Origin: Sphaerimonospora mesophila NBRC 14179 = JCM 3151
GTDB lineage: Bacteria > Actinomycetota > Actinomycetes > Streptosporangiales > Streptosporangiaceae
Assembly (NCBI GenBank): GCA_001552515.1
Contig: BCRI01000040.1
Location: forward strand, 1-53,630
Length of the DNA stretch: 53,630 bases
Reading direction: 5' to 3'
This document shows positions 45,275 through 53,432 of the stretch, one piece after another; the first letter of the stretch is position 1, and every line of letters begins with the position of its first letter. The position numbers and the translations under genes were made by a program. The notes beneath the pieces are model-generated. The model ran no database searches. It worked only from the letters and a program-made list of their open reading frames with translations, and had not been told where the DNA came from.

Positions 45275-46615
45275 ATGCGCCAGCTGACGGCACTCGATGC
45301 CCAGTTCCTGAGCGTGGAGTCGGCCACCACGACCGCCCACGTCGCCGGGGTGGCGATCCTCGACCCCGGCGCCGGCGAGCCGGTGACCCGCGACCGGCTG
45401 GTCACACTGCTGCGTGAGCGCCTGCACCTGGCCCCGCCGCTGCGGATGCGGCTGGCCGACGTGCCGTTCGGGCTCGACCGGCCGTACTGGATCGACGACG
45501 TGGCCGTCGATCCCGCCCGCCACGTGCACGAGACCGTCCTGCCCGGCCCGGGAGACGACAGGCAGCTCGCCGCGTACGTGGCCCGGGTCCACGCGCGGCG
45601 GCTCGACCGGCGGCGCCCGCTGTGGGAGGCGCATCTGATCCACGGTCTGGCGGGCGGCCGGGTCGCCTTCTACACCAAGGTCCACCACTGCGCGATCGAC
45701 GGCGTGACCGGCTCGGAGATCCTCTCCGCGCTGCTCGACCCCTCCCCCGAGCCACGCGTGGTCGAGCCCCCGCCGCCGGCGCGCCCCGACCCCGGGCCGG
45801 GGGTCTTCGGGATGCTGGCCGGCGCGATCACCCGGTCGGTCGTCCAGCCGGTCGAGACGCTGTGCTCGCTCGCCCGCGCCGCGGCCGACCTGGACGCGCT
45901 GCCCATGCTGGCCCTGCCGCGTACGCCGTTCAACGGCCCGATCACGTCCGAGCGGGCCTTCTCGTTCGGATCGCTCCCGCTGAGCGAGGTCAGGCGGGTG
46001 GCCCGGGCCTTCGGGATGGGCCCGAACGACGTCGTGATGACGCTGTGCTCCTCTGCGCTGCGCCGCTGGCTGCTGGCCCGGCACGCGCTGCCCGATCGTC
46101 CCCTGGTCGCGGCCGTCCCGGTCGCGCTGCGCAAGGCGGGCGACGGGGTCGGCAACCGGATCTCCGCCATGATCACGCCGATGGCCACCGACGTGGCCTG
46201 CCCCAAGGAGCGCCTGTCGGCCGTACGCTCGGCGATGGCGACGGCCAAGCGGCGCTTCGCGCTCTCCCGCCGGAGCTGGCTCAGCGACGTGTGCGCCGCG
46301 CTTCCCCCGCCGCTGTCCACGCTGGCCACACCGGTGGCGTTCCGGCTGGCCGGGCTGACCGGGACGGGGGTCAACCTCATCGTCTCCAACGTCCCCGGGC
46401 CGCGGAAGCCGCTCTACCTGTGCGGGGCGCGGATGGTGTCATATCACCCGCTGTCCGTGGTGACCGACGCCACCGGCGGGATCAGCATCACCTGCGTGTC
46501 CTACGACGGGCGGCTGGACTTCGGGATCGTCGTCTGCCCGTCCCTGGTGCCGGACGTCTGGAGCATGATCGCCCACCTGCGGGAGTCCATGGACGAGCTG
46601 CTGGATCTCCTCTAA
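45275..46615 (+). CDS. wax ester synthase/diacylglycerol acyltransferase (WS/DGAT)
   Basis: The 446-residue enzyme esterifies acyl-CoA with a diacylglycerol or fatty alcohol to make storage lipid. The active-site motif HHxxxDG is KVHHCAIDGVTGS (H137, H138, D142). The N-terminal LTALDAQFLSVESATTTAHV and the C-terminal NVPGPRKPLYLCGARMV (family PLW-type region) are typical. The ATG at 45275 has GGGAGAGG before it. It converges with the TetR gene and overlaps its stop by 4 bp. Confidence 0.95.
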   Translation: MRQLTALDAQFLSVESATTTAHVAGVAILDPGAGEPVTRDRLVTLLRERLHLAPPLRMRLADVPFGLDRPYWIDDVAVDPARHVHETVLPGPGDDRQLAAYVARVHARRLDRRRPLWEAHLIHGLAGGRVAFYTKVHHCAIDGVTGSEILSALLDPSPEPRVVEPPPPARPDPGPGVFGMLAGAITRSVVQPVETLCSLARAAADLDALPMLALPRTPFNGPITSERAFSFGSLPLSEVRRVARAFGMGPNDVVMTLCSSALRRWLLARHALPDRPLVAAVPVALRKAGDGVGNRISAMITPMATDVACPKERLSAVRSAMATAKRRFALSRRSWLSDVCAALPPPLSTLATPVAFRLAGLTGTGVNLIVSNVPGPRKPLYLCGARMVSYHPLSVVTDATGGISITCVSYDGRLDFGIVVCPSLVPDVWSMIAHLRESMDELLDLL

Positions 46616-47205
46616 CCGAGGTTGCCGAGGGCGTGGGCGATCAGCTCGGCGACGGCGTCGGGGTCGATGTGGTGACCGGTGAGCAGGCAGATGCTCTCCT
46701 GGTAGAGCAGGACGGCGGCGAAGGTGGCGGCAGCGGCCTCCAGCCGGGCGGCGTCCCCGCGGCTGCCGGGCAGGGCGAGCTCAAGCGCGAACCGGGCCCT
46801 CCTGATGATCTCGCCGTTGAGCCGGCCGAGCCGCTCGCGGACCGTGCGATGGGTGTCGGCCTCGCGGAACAGGATGCGCCGCATCGCCGGGGACGCGCGC
46901 AGCGGCATCCGGCGGGCCAGGCGGGACAGCGTGCCGGCCGGATCTCCCGGTACGGCCTCGACCTCCTCCTCGGTCACCACCGTCCGCTCGTCCACCAGCG
47001 AGATGAGCACGTCGATCTTCCGGGGGAAATAGTGGAAGACGAGTCCCTTCGGCACCCCGGCCAGCTCCGCGATCCGGGCCGTGGGGGTGCCGTCGTAGCC
47101 GCCGCCGGCGAACAGCTTCTCGGCGGCGTCCAGGATGCGTGCGCGAGCACCGGCGTCCGGCGCTTCCTTCCTGTCCACAGGCCAGACGATAGTCACTGCG
47201 ACCAC
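46612..47205 (-). CDS. TetR family transcriptional regulator
   Basis: A 197-residue TetR-type repressor. The HTH reads RARILDAAEKLFAGGGYDGT followed by PTARIAELAGVPKGLVFHYF with FPRK after the recognition helix. The C-terminal part has conserved-looking READTHRTVRERL and LYQESICLLTGHHIDP. The start is uncertain (GTG 47205 or an internal GTG at about 47178), since the first dozen residues look non-conserved. It is convergent with the WS/DGAT gene; regulation of lipid storage is only a guess. Confidence 0.85.
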   Translation of the reverse strand: MVAVTIVWPVDRKEAPDAGARARILDAAEKLFAGGGYDGTPTARIAELAGVPKGLVFHYFPRKIDVLISLVDERTVVTEEEVEAVPGDPAGTLSRLARRMPLRASPAMRRILFREADTHRTVRERLGRLNGEIIRRARFALELALPGSRGDAARLEAAAATFAAVLLYQESICLLTGHHIDPDAVAELIAHALGNLG

Positions 47206-47274
47206 CCCCGCACCATGCCGCCACGGTCAGGGCGACCACACCCCGACCGTGGCGTACATCCGATCCTCGAATGA

Positions 47275-48885
47275 TCAGTGCTTGGCCGCCTTCTCGGCCC
47301 CGAGGCCGGTGAGCGAGCGGACCTCGATCTCGGCGTACTTCGCCGCGTTGTACTCCTTGCTCAAGATCGTCCCGATGTATCCGGCGAGGAAGCCGATCGG
47401 GATCGACAGGATGCCGGGGTTGGACAGCGGGAACCAGTGCCAGTCGGAGTCGGGGAACATCGACGTCGGCGCGCCGGACACCACCGGCGAGAAGAAGACG
47501 AGGACGACCGAGGCGATCAGACCCGCGTAGATCGCCGAGACCGCGCCCGCCGTGTTGAACCTCTTCCAGAACAGGCTGAAGAGGATCGCGGGCAGGTTGC
47601 CCGAGGCCGCGACCGCGAAGGCCAGCGCGACCAGGAAGGCGACGTTCAGCGACTGGGCGAAGATGCTCAGCGCGATCGAGATCGCACCGATCACGAACGC
47701 GGCGATCCTGGCGACCACCACCTCCTGGCGCTCGGTGGCGGTGCCGCGCTTGAACACGTGGGCGTACAGGTCGTGCGCGAAGCTGGAGGAGGAGGCGAGC
47801 GTCAGGCCGGCGACCACGGCGAGGATCGTGGCGAACGCGACCGCCGCGATGACCGCGAGCAGGATCGTGCCGCCGAGCTCGCCGAAGAGGATCTCGCCCG
47901 CCTTCTGCGCGAGCTGCGGGGCCGCCGTATTGCCCGCCTTATCCTGTTCCGCGATCGCCTTCGAGCCGACCAGGGCGGCCGCACCGAAACCGAGCACCAG
48001 CGTCAGCAGGTAGAAGACGCCGATGATGCCGATGCCCCACTGGACGGACTTGCGCGCGTCCCGCGCGGTCGGCACGGTGTAGAAGCGGATCAGGATGTGC
48101 GGCAGGCCGGCGGTGCCGAGCACGAGGGCGAGGCCCAGGCTGATCAGGTCGATCTTGCCGGCGATGCCCTGCGCCTCGGTGCCGTACTTGAGACCGGGCT
48201 GCAGGAACGCCTCGCCCTTGCCGCTCTGGGTCGCGGCCTCGCCGAGCAGCCCCGACAGGTTGAAGCCGAACTTGCCGAGGACGATCAGGGTGACGAGCGC
48301 GGCGCCGGCCATCAGCAGGACGGCCTTGACGATCTGCACCCAGGTGGTGCCCTTCATCCCGCCGAAGACCACATAAATGATCATCAGCAGGCCGACGGCG
48401 ATGATCGTCCAGATCTTCCCGGCCTCGGAGTGGATGCCGAGCAGCAGGCCGACCAGTGCGCCTGCGCCCACCATCTGGGCCAGCAGGTAGAAGATGCTCA
48501 CGACGATCGTGGACACCCCGGCGGCGGTGCGCACCGGACGGGGCGACATCCGGAACGCGAGCACGTCCGCCATCGTGAACTTGCCGGAGTTGCGCATCAG
48601 CTCGGCGACGAGCAGCAGCGCCACCAGCCACGCCACGAGGAAACCGATCGAGTAGAGGAACCCGTCGTAGCCCGACAGCGCGATGATGCCCGCGATGCCG
48701 AGGAACGACGCGGCCGACATGTAGTCGCCACCGATCGCCAGGCCGTTCTGCAGACCGCTGAACGACCGGCCGCCCGCATAGTAGTCGGCGGCGGTCTTGG
48801 TGTTGCGGCTCGCCCAGAACGTGATCCCCAGTGTGCCCGCAACGAAGATCAGGAACAGGATCGTGGACAGCGCTTCGTGGCTCAC
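47275..48885 (-). CDS. actP: cation/acetate symporter
   Basis: A 536-residue sodium:solute symporter of the ActP/MctC type taking up acetate or other short monocarboxylates. About 13 TM segments; the family motifs are AADYYAGGRSFSGLQNGLAI, GDYMSAASFLGIAG, VFGGMKGTTWVQIVKAVLL and LGTAGLPHILIRFYTVPTAR. The C-terminal part is KYAEIEVRSLTGLGAEKAAKH. Its start overlaps the end of the DUF485 gene by 4 bp, so translation is coupled. Confidence 0.94.
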   Translation of the reverse strand: MSHEALSTILFLIFVAGTLGITFWASRNTKTAADYYAGGRSFSGLQNGLAIGGDYMSAASFLGIAGIIALSGYDGFLYSIGFLVAWLVALLLVAELMRNSGKFTMADVLAFRMSPRPVRTAAGVSTIVVSIFYLLAQMVGAGALVGLLLGIHSEAGKIWTIIAVGLLMIIYVVFGGMKGTTWVQIVKAVLLMAGAALVTLIVLGKFGFNLSGLLGEAATQSGKGEAFLQPGLKYGTEAQGIAGKIDLISLGLALVLGTAGLPHILIRFYTVPTARDARKSVQWGIGIIGVFYLLTLVLGFGAAALVGSKAIAEQDKAGNTAAPQLAQKAGEILFGELGGTILLAVIAAVAFATILAVVAGLTLASSSSFAHDLYAHVFKRGTATERQEVVVARIAAFVIGAISIALSIFAQSLNVAFLVALAFAVAASGNLPAILFSLFWKRFNTAGAVSAIYAGLIASVVLVFFSPVVSGAPTSMFPDSDWHWFPLSNPGILSIPIGFLAGYIGTILSKEYNAAKYAEIEVRSLTGLGAEKAAKH

Positions 48886-49202
48886 TTGGCCTCCTCCTCG
48901 GCGCGCAGCTCGTCGGCGATCGGGTCGAGCTTGGCCGCCGCGTGCCGTGAGTAAAGCCAGGTGATCAGGAACGTCGAGACGAACTGCAGGATCCCGAAGA
49001 GCAGCGCCACGTTGAAGTGGCCGAACAACCGGGTGCTCATGAAGTCACGGGCGAAGCCCGACATCAGCACGTACAGCAGGTACCACACCAGGAACGCCAC
49101 TGTCATCGGGAAGGCCCAGGAGCGGTGGCGCCGGCGCAGCTCCTGGAACCGTTCACCCGCCTGTATCCGCTCGTAGACCGATGAATCATGCTGGACGGTC
49201 AC
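48882..49202 (-). CDS. DUF485 membrane protein, symporter partner
   Basis: A 106-residue protein with two TM segments (FPMTVAFLVWYLLYVLMSGF and NVALLFGILQFVSTFLITWL) and a charged C-terminus, the DUF485 pattern (RFQELRRRHRSW, then MTVAFLVWY). DUF485 proteins, like MctB, are small partners of the acetate-type symporters; the actP gene overlaps it. The start is a GTG at 49202. A GTGATC-TG-GATCAC site (49219-49232) lies 16 bp upstream. Confidence 0.9.
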   Translation of the reverse strand: MTVQHDSSVYERIQAGERFQELRRRHRSWAFPMTVAFLVWYLLYVLMSGFARDFMSTRLFGHFNVALLFGILQFVSTFLITWLYSRHAAAKLDPIADELRAEEEAK

Positions 49203-49218
49203 GTGCCCTCCTCAAAGA

Positions 49219-49232
49219 GTGATCTGGATCAC
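49219..49232 (-). promoter_or_regulatory. Crp-like site upstream of the DUF485-actP operon
   Basis: GTGA-TCTGGA-TCAC matches the GTGA-N6-TCAC core of Crp/GlxR-family sites and is an inverted repeat of 6-bp arms. It lies 16 bp upstream of the GTG start at 49202, so it could act in acetate-dependent or cAMP-dependent control. This is inference from the consensus. Confidence 0.55.
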
Positions 49233-49404
49233 CCCAACGTACGAGCACGCTCCCGCCCCTTTCGAGACCCGCGCGGCATCGCGTCGCCCAGCCGTACCGC
49301 CCGGTCGTTCACATGAGGGGCACGTGCGGCGAAAGGTCGATCGTGTGCGGCGAACGGTCGTCAGGACCGGCTCGAACGGTCGCCGGGCCGAGGTCGGACG
49401 GTCG

Positions 49405-50880
49405 TCAGGCCGAACGCGAACGCCAGTCGCCGCGGTCGACGTTCAACGTCTCGGGGGTGTGCAGGCGGACCATCGTCCGGGCCACGCCGGACGGCACCCG
49501 CGACGGCGTGAGCAGGGACACCGTGATCATCACGGCGAACGCCACGGGCACCGTCCAGGCCGCCGGCTGGGACAGCAGCGCGCCGGCCCAGCCGTCGTAC
49601 GGCCCGCCGGTGATGGTGGCGAGCACGGCCGCGCAGGCGAGCCCGCCGCCGACGAGCAGCCCCGCCATCGCCCCGGCCGTGGTGAGCCTGCGCCACCAGA
49701 TGCCCAGCACGAGCAGCGGACAGAACGACGAGGCGGCCACCGCGAAGGCCAGCCCGACCACGGTGGCGACCGGGAGCGACCTGGCGGTCCCGGCCAGCGC
49801 GAACGGCACGACGACCGCGAGGATCGTGGCGATCCGGAACGAGCGCACCCCGCCGCGCAGGATGTCCTGCGCGATCACGCCCGCCACCGACACCGTCAGC
49901 CCCGACGACGTCGACAGGAACGCGGCGAAGGCCCCCGCCGTGACCAGCGAGGTCAGCAGCTCGCCCAGCGTCCCGCCGATCACCCGGTCGGGCAGCGCGA
50001 TGACCACCGTGTCGCTCTCCGGCAGGTCGTACACCCGGCCGAGGTAGCCGTAGGCGGCGGGGATCAGGTAGAAGGCGCCGAGCAGGCTCAGCACCACCAG
50101 CGTCGTCCGGCGGGCCGCCCGCCCGTCGGGGTTGGTGTAGAAGCGCACGAGCACGTGCGGCAGCCCCATCGTGCCGAGGAACGTCGCGAGGATCAGCGAG
50201 TACGTCTCGTACACCACGTGGTCGCGGCCGTGCAGCGGCAGCGCCCACGGGTCGCCCGGGTCGAGCCCCGGCGCGCCGTCGGCCCGCCACGCGAGCATCA
50301 TGAACACCAGCGGCACGGCGAGCGCGGTGAGCTTCAGCCAGTACTGGAACGCCTGGACGAACGTGATCGACCGCATCCCGCCCGACAGCACGTTGACCGC
50401 GACCACCACGGCCACCAGCAGGCAGCCGGTCCAGGCGGGCGCGCCCGTGATCGTACGGAACACCAGCCCGGCGCTCTGGAACTGCGGCATCAGGTAGAGC
50501 CAGCCGATCAGCACGACCAGCACGCTGGACACCCGGCGCACGGTCATCGACTCGAGCCGCGCCTCGGCGAAGTCGGGCAGCGTGTACGCCCCCGACCGGC
50601 GCAGCGGGGCCGACACGAGCACCAGCAGCACGAGATAGCCGCCGGTCCAGCCCACCGGGAGCCAGAGCATGTCGGCGCCGTGCGCGAGGATCAGCCCGGC
50701 GATACCGAGGAACGACGCGGCCGACAGATATTCGCCGCCGATCGCCGACGCGTTCCACAGAGGTGAGACCGTCCGCGACGCGACGTAGAAGTCCGAGGTC
50801 GTGCGCGAGAAGCGGATGCCGAAAGCGCCGATCAGGACGGTCGCCAGCATCACGATGACGACGGCGGTGATGCCGCTCAC
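49405..50880 (-). CDS. sodium:solute symporter family protein (second paralogue)
   Basis: A 491-residue symporter of the SSS family, paralogous to ActP: TTSDFYVASRTVSPLWNASA, GGEYLSAASFLGIAG, LSGGMRSITFVQAFQYWLK, LGTMGLPHVLVRFYTNPDGR. It is shorter in the C-terminal part. It lies downstream of a 123-residue partner and, further upstream on the same strand, a LytTR-type regulator and histidine kinase, so it is probably a regulated monocarboxylate (acetate or pyruvate) transporter. The GTG start at 50880 overlaps the last copy of a 15-bp tandem repeat. Confidence 0.9.
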   Translation of the reverse strand: MSGITAVVIVMLATVLIGAFGIRFSRTTSDFYVASRTVSPLWNASAIGGEYLSAASFLGIAGLILAHGADMLWLPVGWTGGYLVLLVLVSAPLRRSGAYTLPDFAEARLESMTVRRVSSVLVVLIGWLYLMPQFQSAGLVFRTITGAPAWTGCLLVAVVVAVNVLSGGMRSITFVQAFQYWLKLTALAVPLVFMMLAWRADGAPGLDPGDPWALPLHGRDHVVYETYSLILATFLGTMGLPHVLVRFYTNPDGRAARRTTLVVLSLLGAFYLIPAAYGYLGRVYDLPESDTVVIALPDRVIGGTLGELLTSLVTAGAFAAFLSTSSGLTVSVAGVIAQDILRGGVRSFRIATILAVVVPFALAGTARSLPVATVVGLAFAVAASSFCPLLVLGIWWRRLTTAGAMAGLLVGGGLACAAVLATITGGPYDGWAGALLSQPAAWTVPVAFAVMITVSLLTPSRVPSGVARTMVRLHTPETLNVDRGDWRSRSA

Positions 50881-50936
50881 TCAGCGTCCATTCACTCGGC
50901 GTCCATTCACTCGGCGTCCATTCACTCGGCGTCCAT
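50877..50936 (-). repeat. four-copy 15-bp tandem repeat forming ATG-GAC-GCC-GAG-TGA mini-ORFs
   Basis: On the minus strand the unit ATGGACGC(C/T)GAGTGA occurs four times in a row (50922-50936, 50907-50921, 50892-50906, 50877-50891). The first copy is the end of the 123-residue protein gene (M-D-A-E-stop); the next three are complete MDAE mini-ORFs. The GTG start of the symporter overlaps the last stop (GTGA). Confidence 0.9.
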
Positions 50937-51293
50937 CAGCTCGGCGAAGTCCCGCTCGTTGCGCTCGGCCTGCCGTACGTAGAGCCAGGCCCCGGCCACG
51001 AAGGCGGGGTAGATGAGCCCGGCGAGCACCGCCCAGGCGAGCGGCACGCCGAGCAGCCGCACTCCGCGCAGCTCGGGGACGAGCAGGAACAGCAGCGGCA
51101 GCCCGCCCACCACGCAGGCGAGCACGGTGCAGACGAACAGCGCCAGGCGGAACTGGGTCCGGACCAGCGACTTCATGTAGACCTCGCCGAGCTGGGTCTG
51201 CTCGTCGATCTCCCGGGTCAGCGGGTGCCGGGGACGGCGCGCGGCGCCCGTGCGCGGACTGGTCACCACCACCCTGCGCGGTTTCCCGCTCAT
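50922..51293 (-). CDS. small membrane protein, symporter partner (DUF485-like)
   Basis: The 123-residue protein has a basic N-terminus, a region GEVYMKSLVRTQFRLALFVC leading into the first TM helix, then VVGGLPLLFLLVPELRGVRL and a second helix PLAWAVLAGLIYPAFVAGAW; the tail is acidic (RDFAELMDAE). This two-TM layout resembles the DUF485-type partner of the first symporter but with a longer N-terminus. Its end is followed by a 15-bp repeat that links it to the downstream symporter. Start 51293 is an ATG. Confidence 0.75.
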   Translation of the reverse strand: MSGKPRRVVVTSPRTGAARRPRHPLTREIDEQTQLGEVYMKSLVRTQFRLALFVCTVLACVVGGLPLLFLLVPELRGVRLLGVPLAWAVLAGLIYPAFVAGAWLYVRQAERNERDFAELMDAE

Positions 51294-51324
51294 GCCTCAC
51301 CCACCGTCGTATCCACGCGACCGG

Positions 51325-52080
51325 TCATCCGTCCCGCTTGGCCCGGCGGGCGCGGCGCACGAGAAGGTCACGCAGCTCCCGGGTGTGGCGGCGGCTCACC
51401 GGGATCTCGGTCTCTCCGATCCGCACGACGCACTTGCCGGAGTCTATGTGCAACTCGTCGATGTGCTTGACCGCGACGAGATGGCTGCGGTGCACGCGCA
51501 GGAACCCCGCCGAGGCCCAGCGTTCCTCCAGCGTGGCCAGCGGAATGCGCACCAGGTGGCTGCCGGTCGCGGTGTGCAGCCGGGCGTAGTCGCCCTGCGC
51601 CTCGACGTACCGCACCTCGGTGCTCGCCACGAACCGGGTCACGCCGCCCAGCTCCACCGGGATCGTGTCCGCCTGCGGCCCCTCGGCCACGTCCGTACGG
51701 CTCCCGCACACGCGTCTGATCGCCTCGGCGAGGCGCTCGGGCCTGACGGGTTTGAGCAGGTAGTCCTCGGCCTTGAGCTCGAACGCGTCGACCGCGTGAT
51801 CGTCGTAGGCCGTTACGAACACGATCTTGGGCGGCCGGGTGAACCGGGTGAGCAGCCGGCCGAGCACGACACCGTCCAGGCCCCGCATCCGGATGTCGAG
51901 GAACACCGCCTCGACGGGCCGGCCGTCCGCCATCGCCCGGTCGAGCAGCTTCAGCGCGGCGGCGCCATCGCGGGCGGTCAGGACGTCCCCGATTCGGGGA
52001 TCCGCTCTCAAGAGGTAGGCGAGATCCTCCAGCGCGGGCTGCTCGTCGTCCACCGCCAGGACGCGCAGGCCGGTCACCAC
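51325..52080 (-). CDS. LytTR-type response regulator
   Basis: A 251-residue response regulator. The receiver domain (1-125) has the acidic pair D11/D12, the phospho-acceptor D62 in VFLDIRM, and LLKPV with the conserved Lys. The C-terminal LytTR DNA-binding domain has FVASTEVRYVEAQGDYARLH and GFLRVHRSHLVAVKHIDELH. LytTR regulators such as BtsR and YpdB control carboxylate transporters, which agrees with the symporter genes just downstream. It is about 180 bp downstream of the kinase gene on the same strand. Confidence 0.93.
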   Translation of the reverse strand: MVTGLRVLAVDDEQPALEDLAYLLRADPRIGDVLTARDGAAALKLLDRAMADGRPVEAVFLDIRMRGLDGVVLGRLLTRFTRPPKIVFVTAYDDHAVDAFELKAEDYLLKPVRPERLAEAIRRVCGSRTDVAEGPQADTIPVELGGVTRFVASTEVRYVEAQGDYARLHTATGSHLVRIPLATLEERWASAGFLRVHRSHLVAVKHIDELHIDSGKCVVRIGETEIPVSRRHTRELRDLLVRRARRAKRDG

Positions 52081-52109
52081 ATACCCCTCTCGCCGACGAA
52101 TCCGCGGGA

Positions 52110-52154
52110 GTGTCTGACCTGGCCGCGCGCAGCGGGGCGTGATTTGTCAGACAC
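52110..52154. repeat. inverted repeat with AGGTCGTGTC-type end, possible mobile-element remnant
   Basis: GTGTCTGAC (52110-52118) and GTCAGACAC (52146-52154) are perfect 9-bp inverted arms 27 bp apart. GACACGACCTA follows at 52150-52160 and recurs at 53620-53630 and, as AGGTCGTGTC, at 25192-25201. The region lies between the kinase and regulator genes and contains no ORF. Confidence 0.55.
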
Positions 52155-52256
52155 GACCTAGAGCGTGATGACCCGGGCACCGGAAAGTCAACGACTCTCA
52201 CCATCACGACAGGGTTACGTCCGATGTCAGAAGTGGTATGGCGACGCCGGGTCGGG

Positions 52257-53432
52257 TCAGGTTGAGACGGCGGGGTGATATTTGGGGACCCGGAGGGTGA
52301 CCTTGGTGCCGGCGCCGGGGGCGGTCTCCACCACCAGGCCGTACTCGTCGCCGTAGACCTGGCGGAGCCGCTCGTCCACGTTGGCCAGGCCGATCCCGCT
52401 CCCACCCGCGCCGGAGCGGTCCTCCCCCGCCAGCACCCGCCGGAGACGCTCCGGGTCCATGCCCGCGCCGTCGTCCTCGACGCTGATGGCGCACTCGGCG
52501 CCCGCGTCCTCGGCGATGATCGTGATCCGGCCGACGCCCTCCAGGCCGTGCCGTACCGCGTTCTCGATCAGCGGCTGCAGGCACAGGAACGGTACGGCCA
52601 CCGCGAGCACCTCCGGCGCGATGCGCAGCGTCACCTGGAGTTGGTCGCCGAACCTCGCCCGCTCCAGCGTGAGATAGCGGTCGATCGACCGCAGTTCCTC
52701 GGCGAGCGTGGTGAAGTCGCCGTGGCGGCGGAAGGAGTAGCGGGTGAAGTCGGCGAACTCCAGCAGCAGCTCGCGGGCCCGTTCCGGGTCGGTCCGGACG
52801 AACGAGGCGATCGTGGTCAGCGAGTTGTAGATGAAATGCGGGGAGATCTGCGCGCGCAGCGCCCTGACCTCGGCCTCCATGAGCATGGTCCGGGACCGGT
52901 CGAGCTCGGCCAGCTCAAGCTGGGAGTCGACCCAGCGCGCCACCTCCTGGGCCGCCCTGACCAGGCCGGCGGAGGCGTGGTCGCCGTAGGCGGCGAGCGA
53001 CCCCACCACACGGTCGTCGGTCGTGAGCGGCACGACGACGGCGTGCCGGATCGGGCACTCGGGCGCCCCGCAGTCGAGCGTGAGCACCTGGGTCCTGCCG
53101 TCCTTCAGCGTGGCTCCGGCGTGCCCGAAGGCCTCGCCGGCGTGGTGCTCCCCCGCGCCGTCGTAGACGAGCAGTTCCTCACGGTCGGTGATCGCGATGG
53201 CCGGCGACCCGAGCAGTTCCCGCAGGTGGCGCGACGCCCTGAGCGCGCCGGCCTGGGTCAGCCCGGCCCGCAGCGGCGGCGCGGCGAGTGAGGCCGTGTG
53301 CAGGGTCACGAACGTCGCCCGCTCGGCCGGCCCGCCACCGAGGTCGCGCCGGCCGCGCAGCACCCGCCACAGCACCACGGCGGGCACCCCGATGAGGGCG
53401 GCGACGACCAGTACGGCTACGACGGGTTCCAC
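52257..53432 (-). CDS. LytS-type sensor histidine kinase with GAF-like domain
   Basis: A 391-residue kinase. It has an N-terminal TM helix (VVAVLVVAALIGVPAVVLW), a GAF-like sensor domain (about 45-175, with cysteines in LTLDCGAPECPIRHAVVVPL), then the His kinase dimerisation part with the phospho-acceptor H199 in ISPHFIYNSLTTIAS, the N-box LCLQPLIENAVRHGLEG and the G-box GGSGIGLANVDERLR. It is the partner of the LytTR regulator. The two genes precede the symporter pair; a carboxylate or redox signal via the two Cys is inference. The ATG at 53432 is the only start near the TM helix. Confidence 0.92.
   Translation of the reverse strand: MEPVVAVLVVAALIGVPAVVLWRVLRGRRDLGGGPAERATFVTLHTASLAAPPLRAGLTQAGALRASRHLRELLGSPAIAITDREELLVYDGAGEHHAGEAFGHAGATLKDGRTQVLTLDCGAPECPIRHAVVVPLTTDDRVVGSLAAYGDHASAGLVRAAQEVARWVDSQLELAELDRSRTMLMEAEVRALRAQISPHFIYNSLTTIASFVRTDPERARELLLEFADFTRYSFRRHGDFTTLAEELRSIDRYLTLERARFGDQLQVTLRIAPEVLAVAVPFLCLQPLIENAVRHGLEGVGRITIIAEDAGAECAISVEDDGAGMDPERLRRVLAGEDRSGAGGSGIGLANVDERLRQVYGDEYGLVVETAPGAGTKVTLRVPKYHPAVST

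Noticed and set aside
47278-48954. Plus-strand 558-codon open frame opposite actP
   Set aside because: The acetate symporter on the other strand has all family motifs; this frame is an Asp/Arg/Gly-rich shadow.
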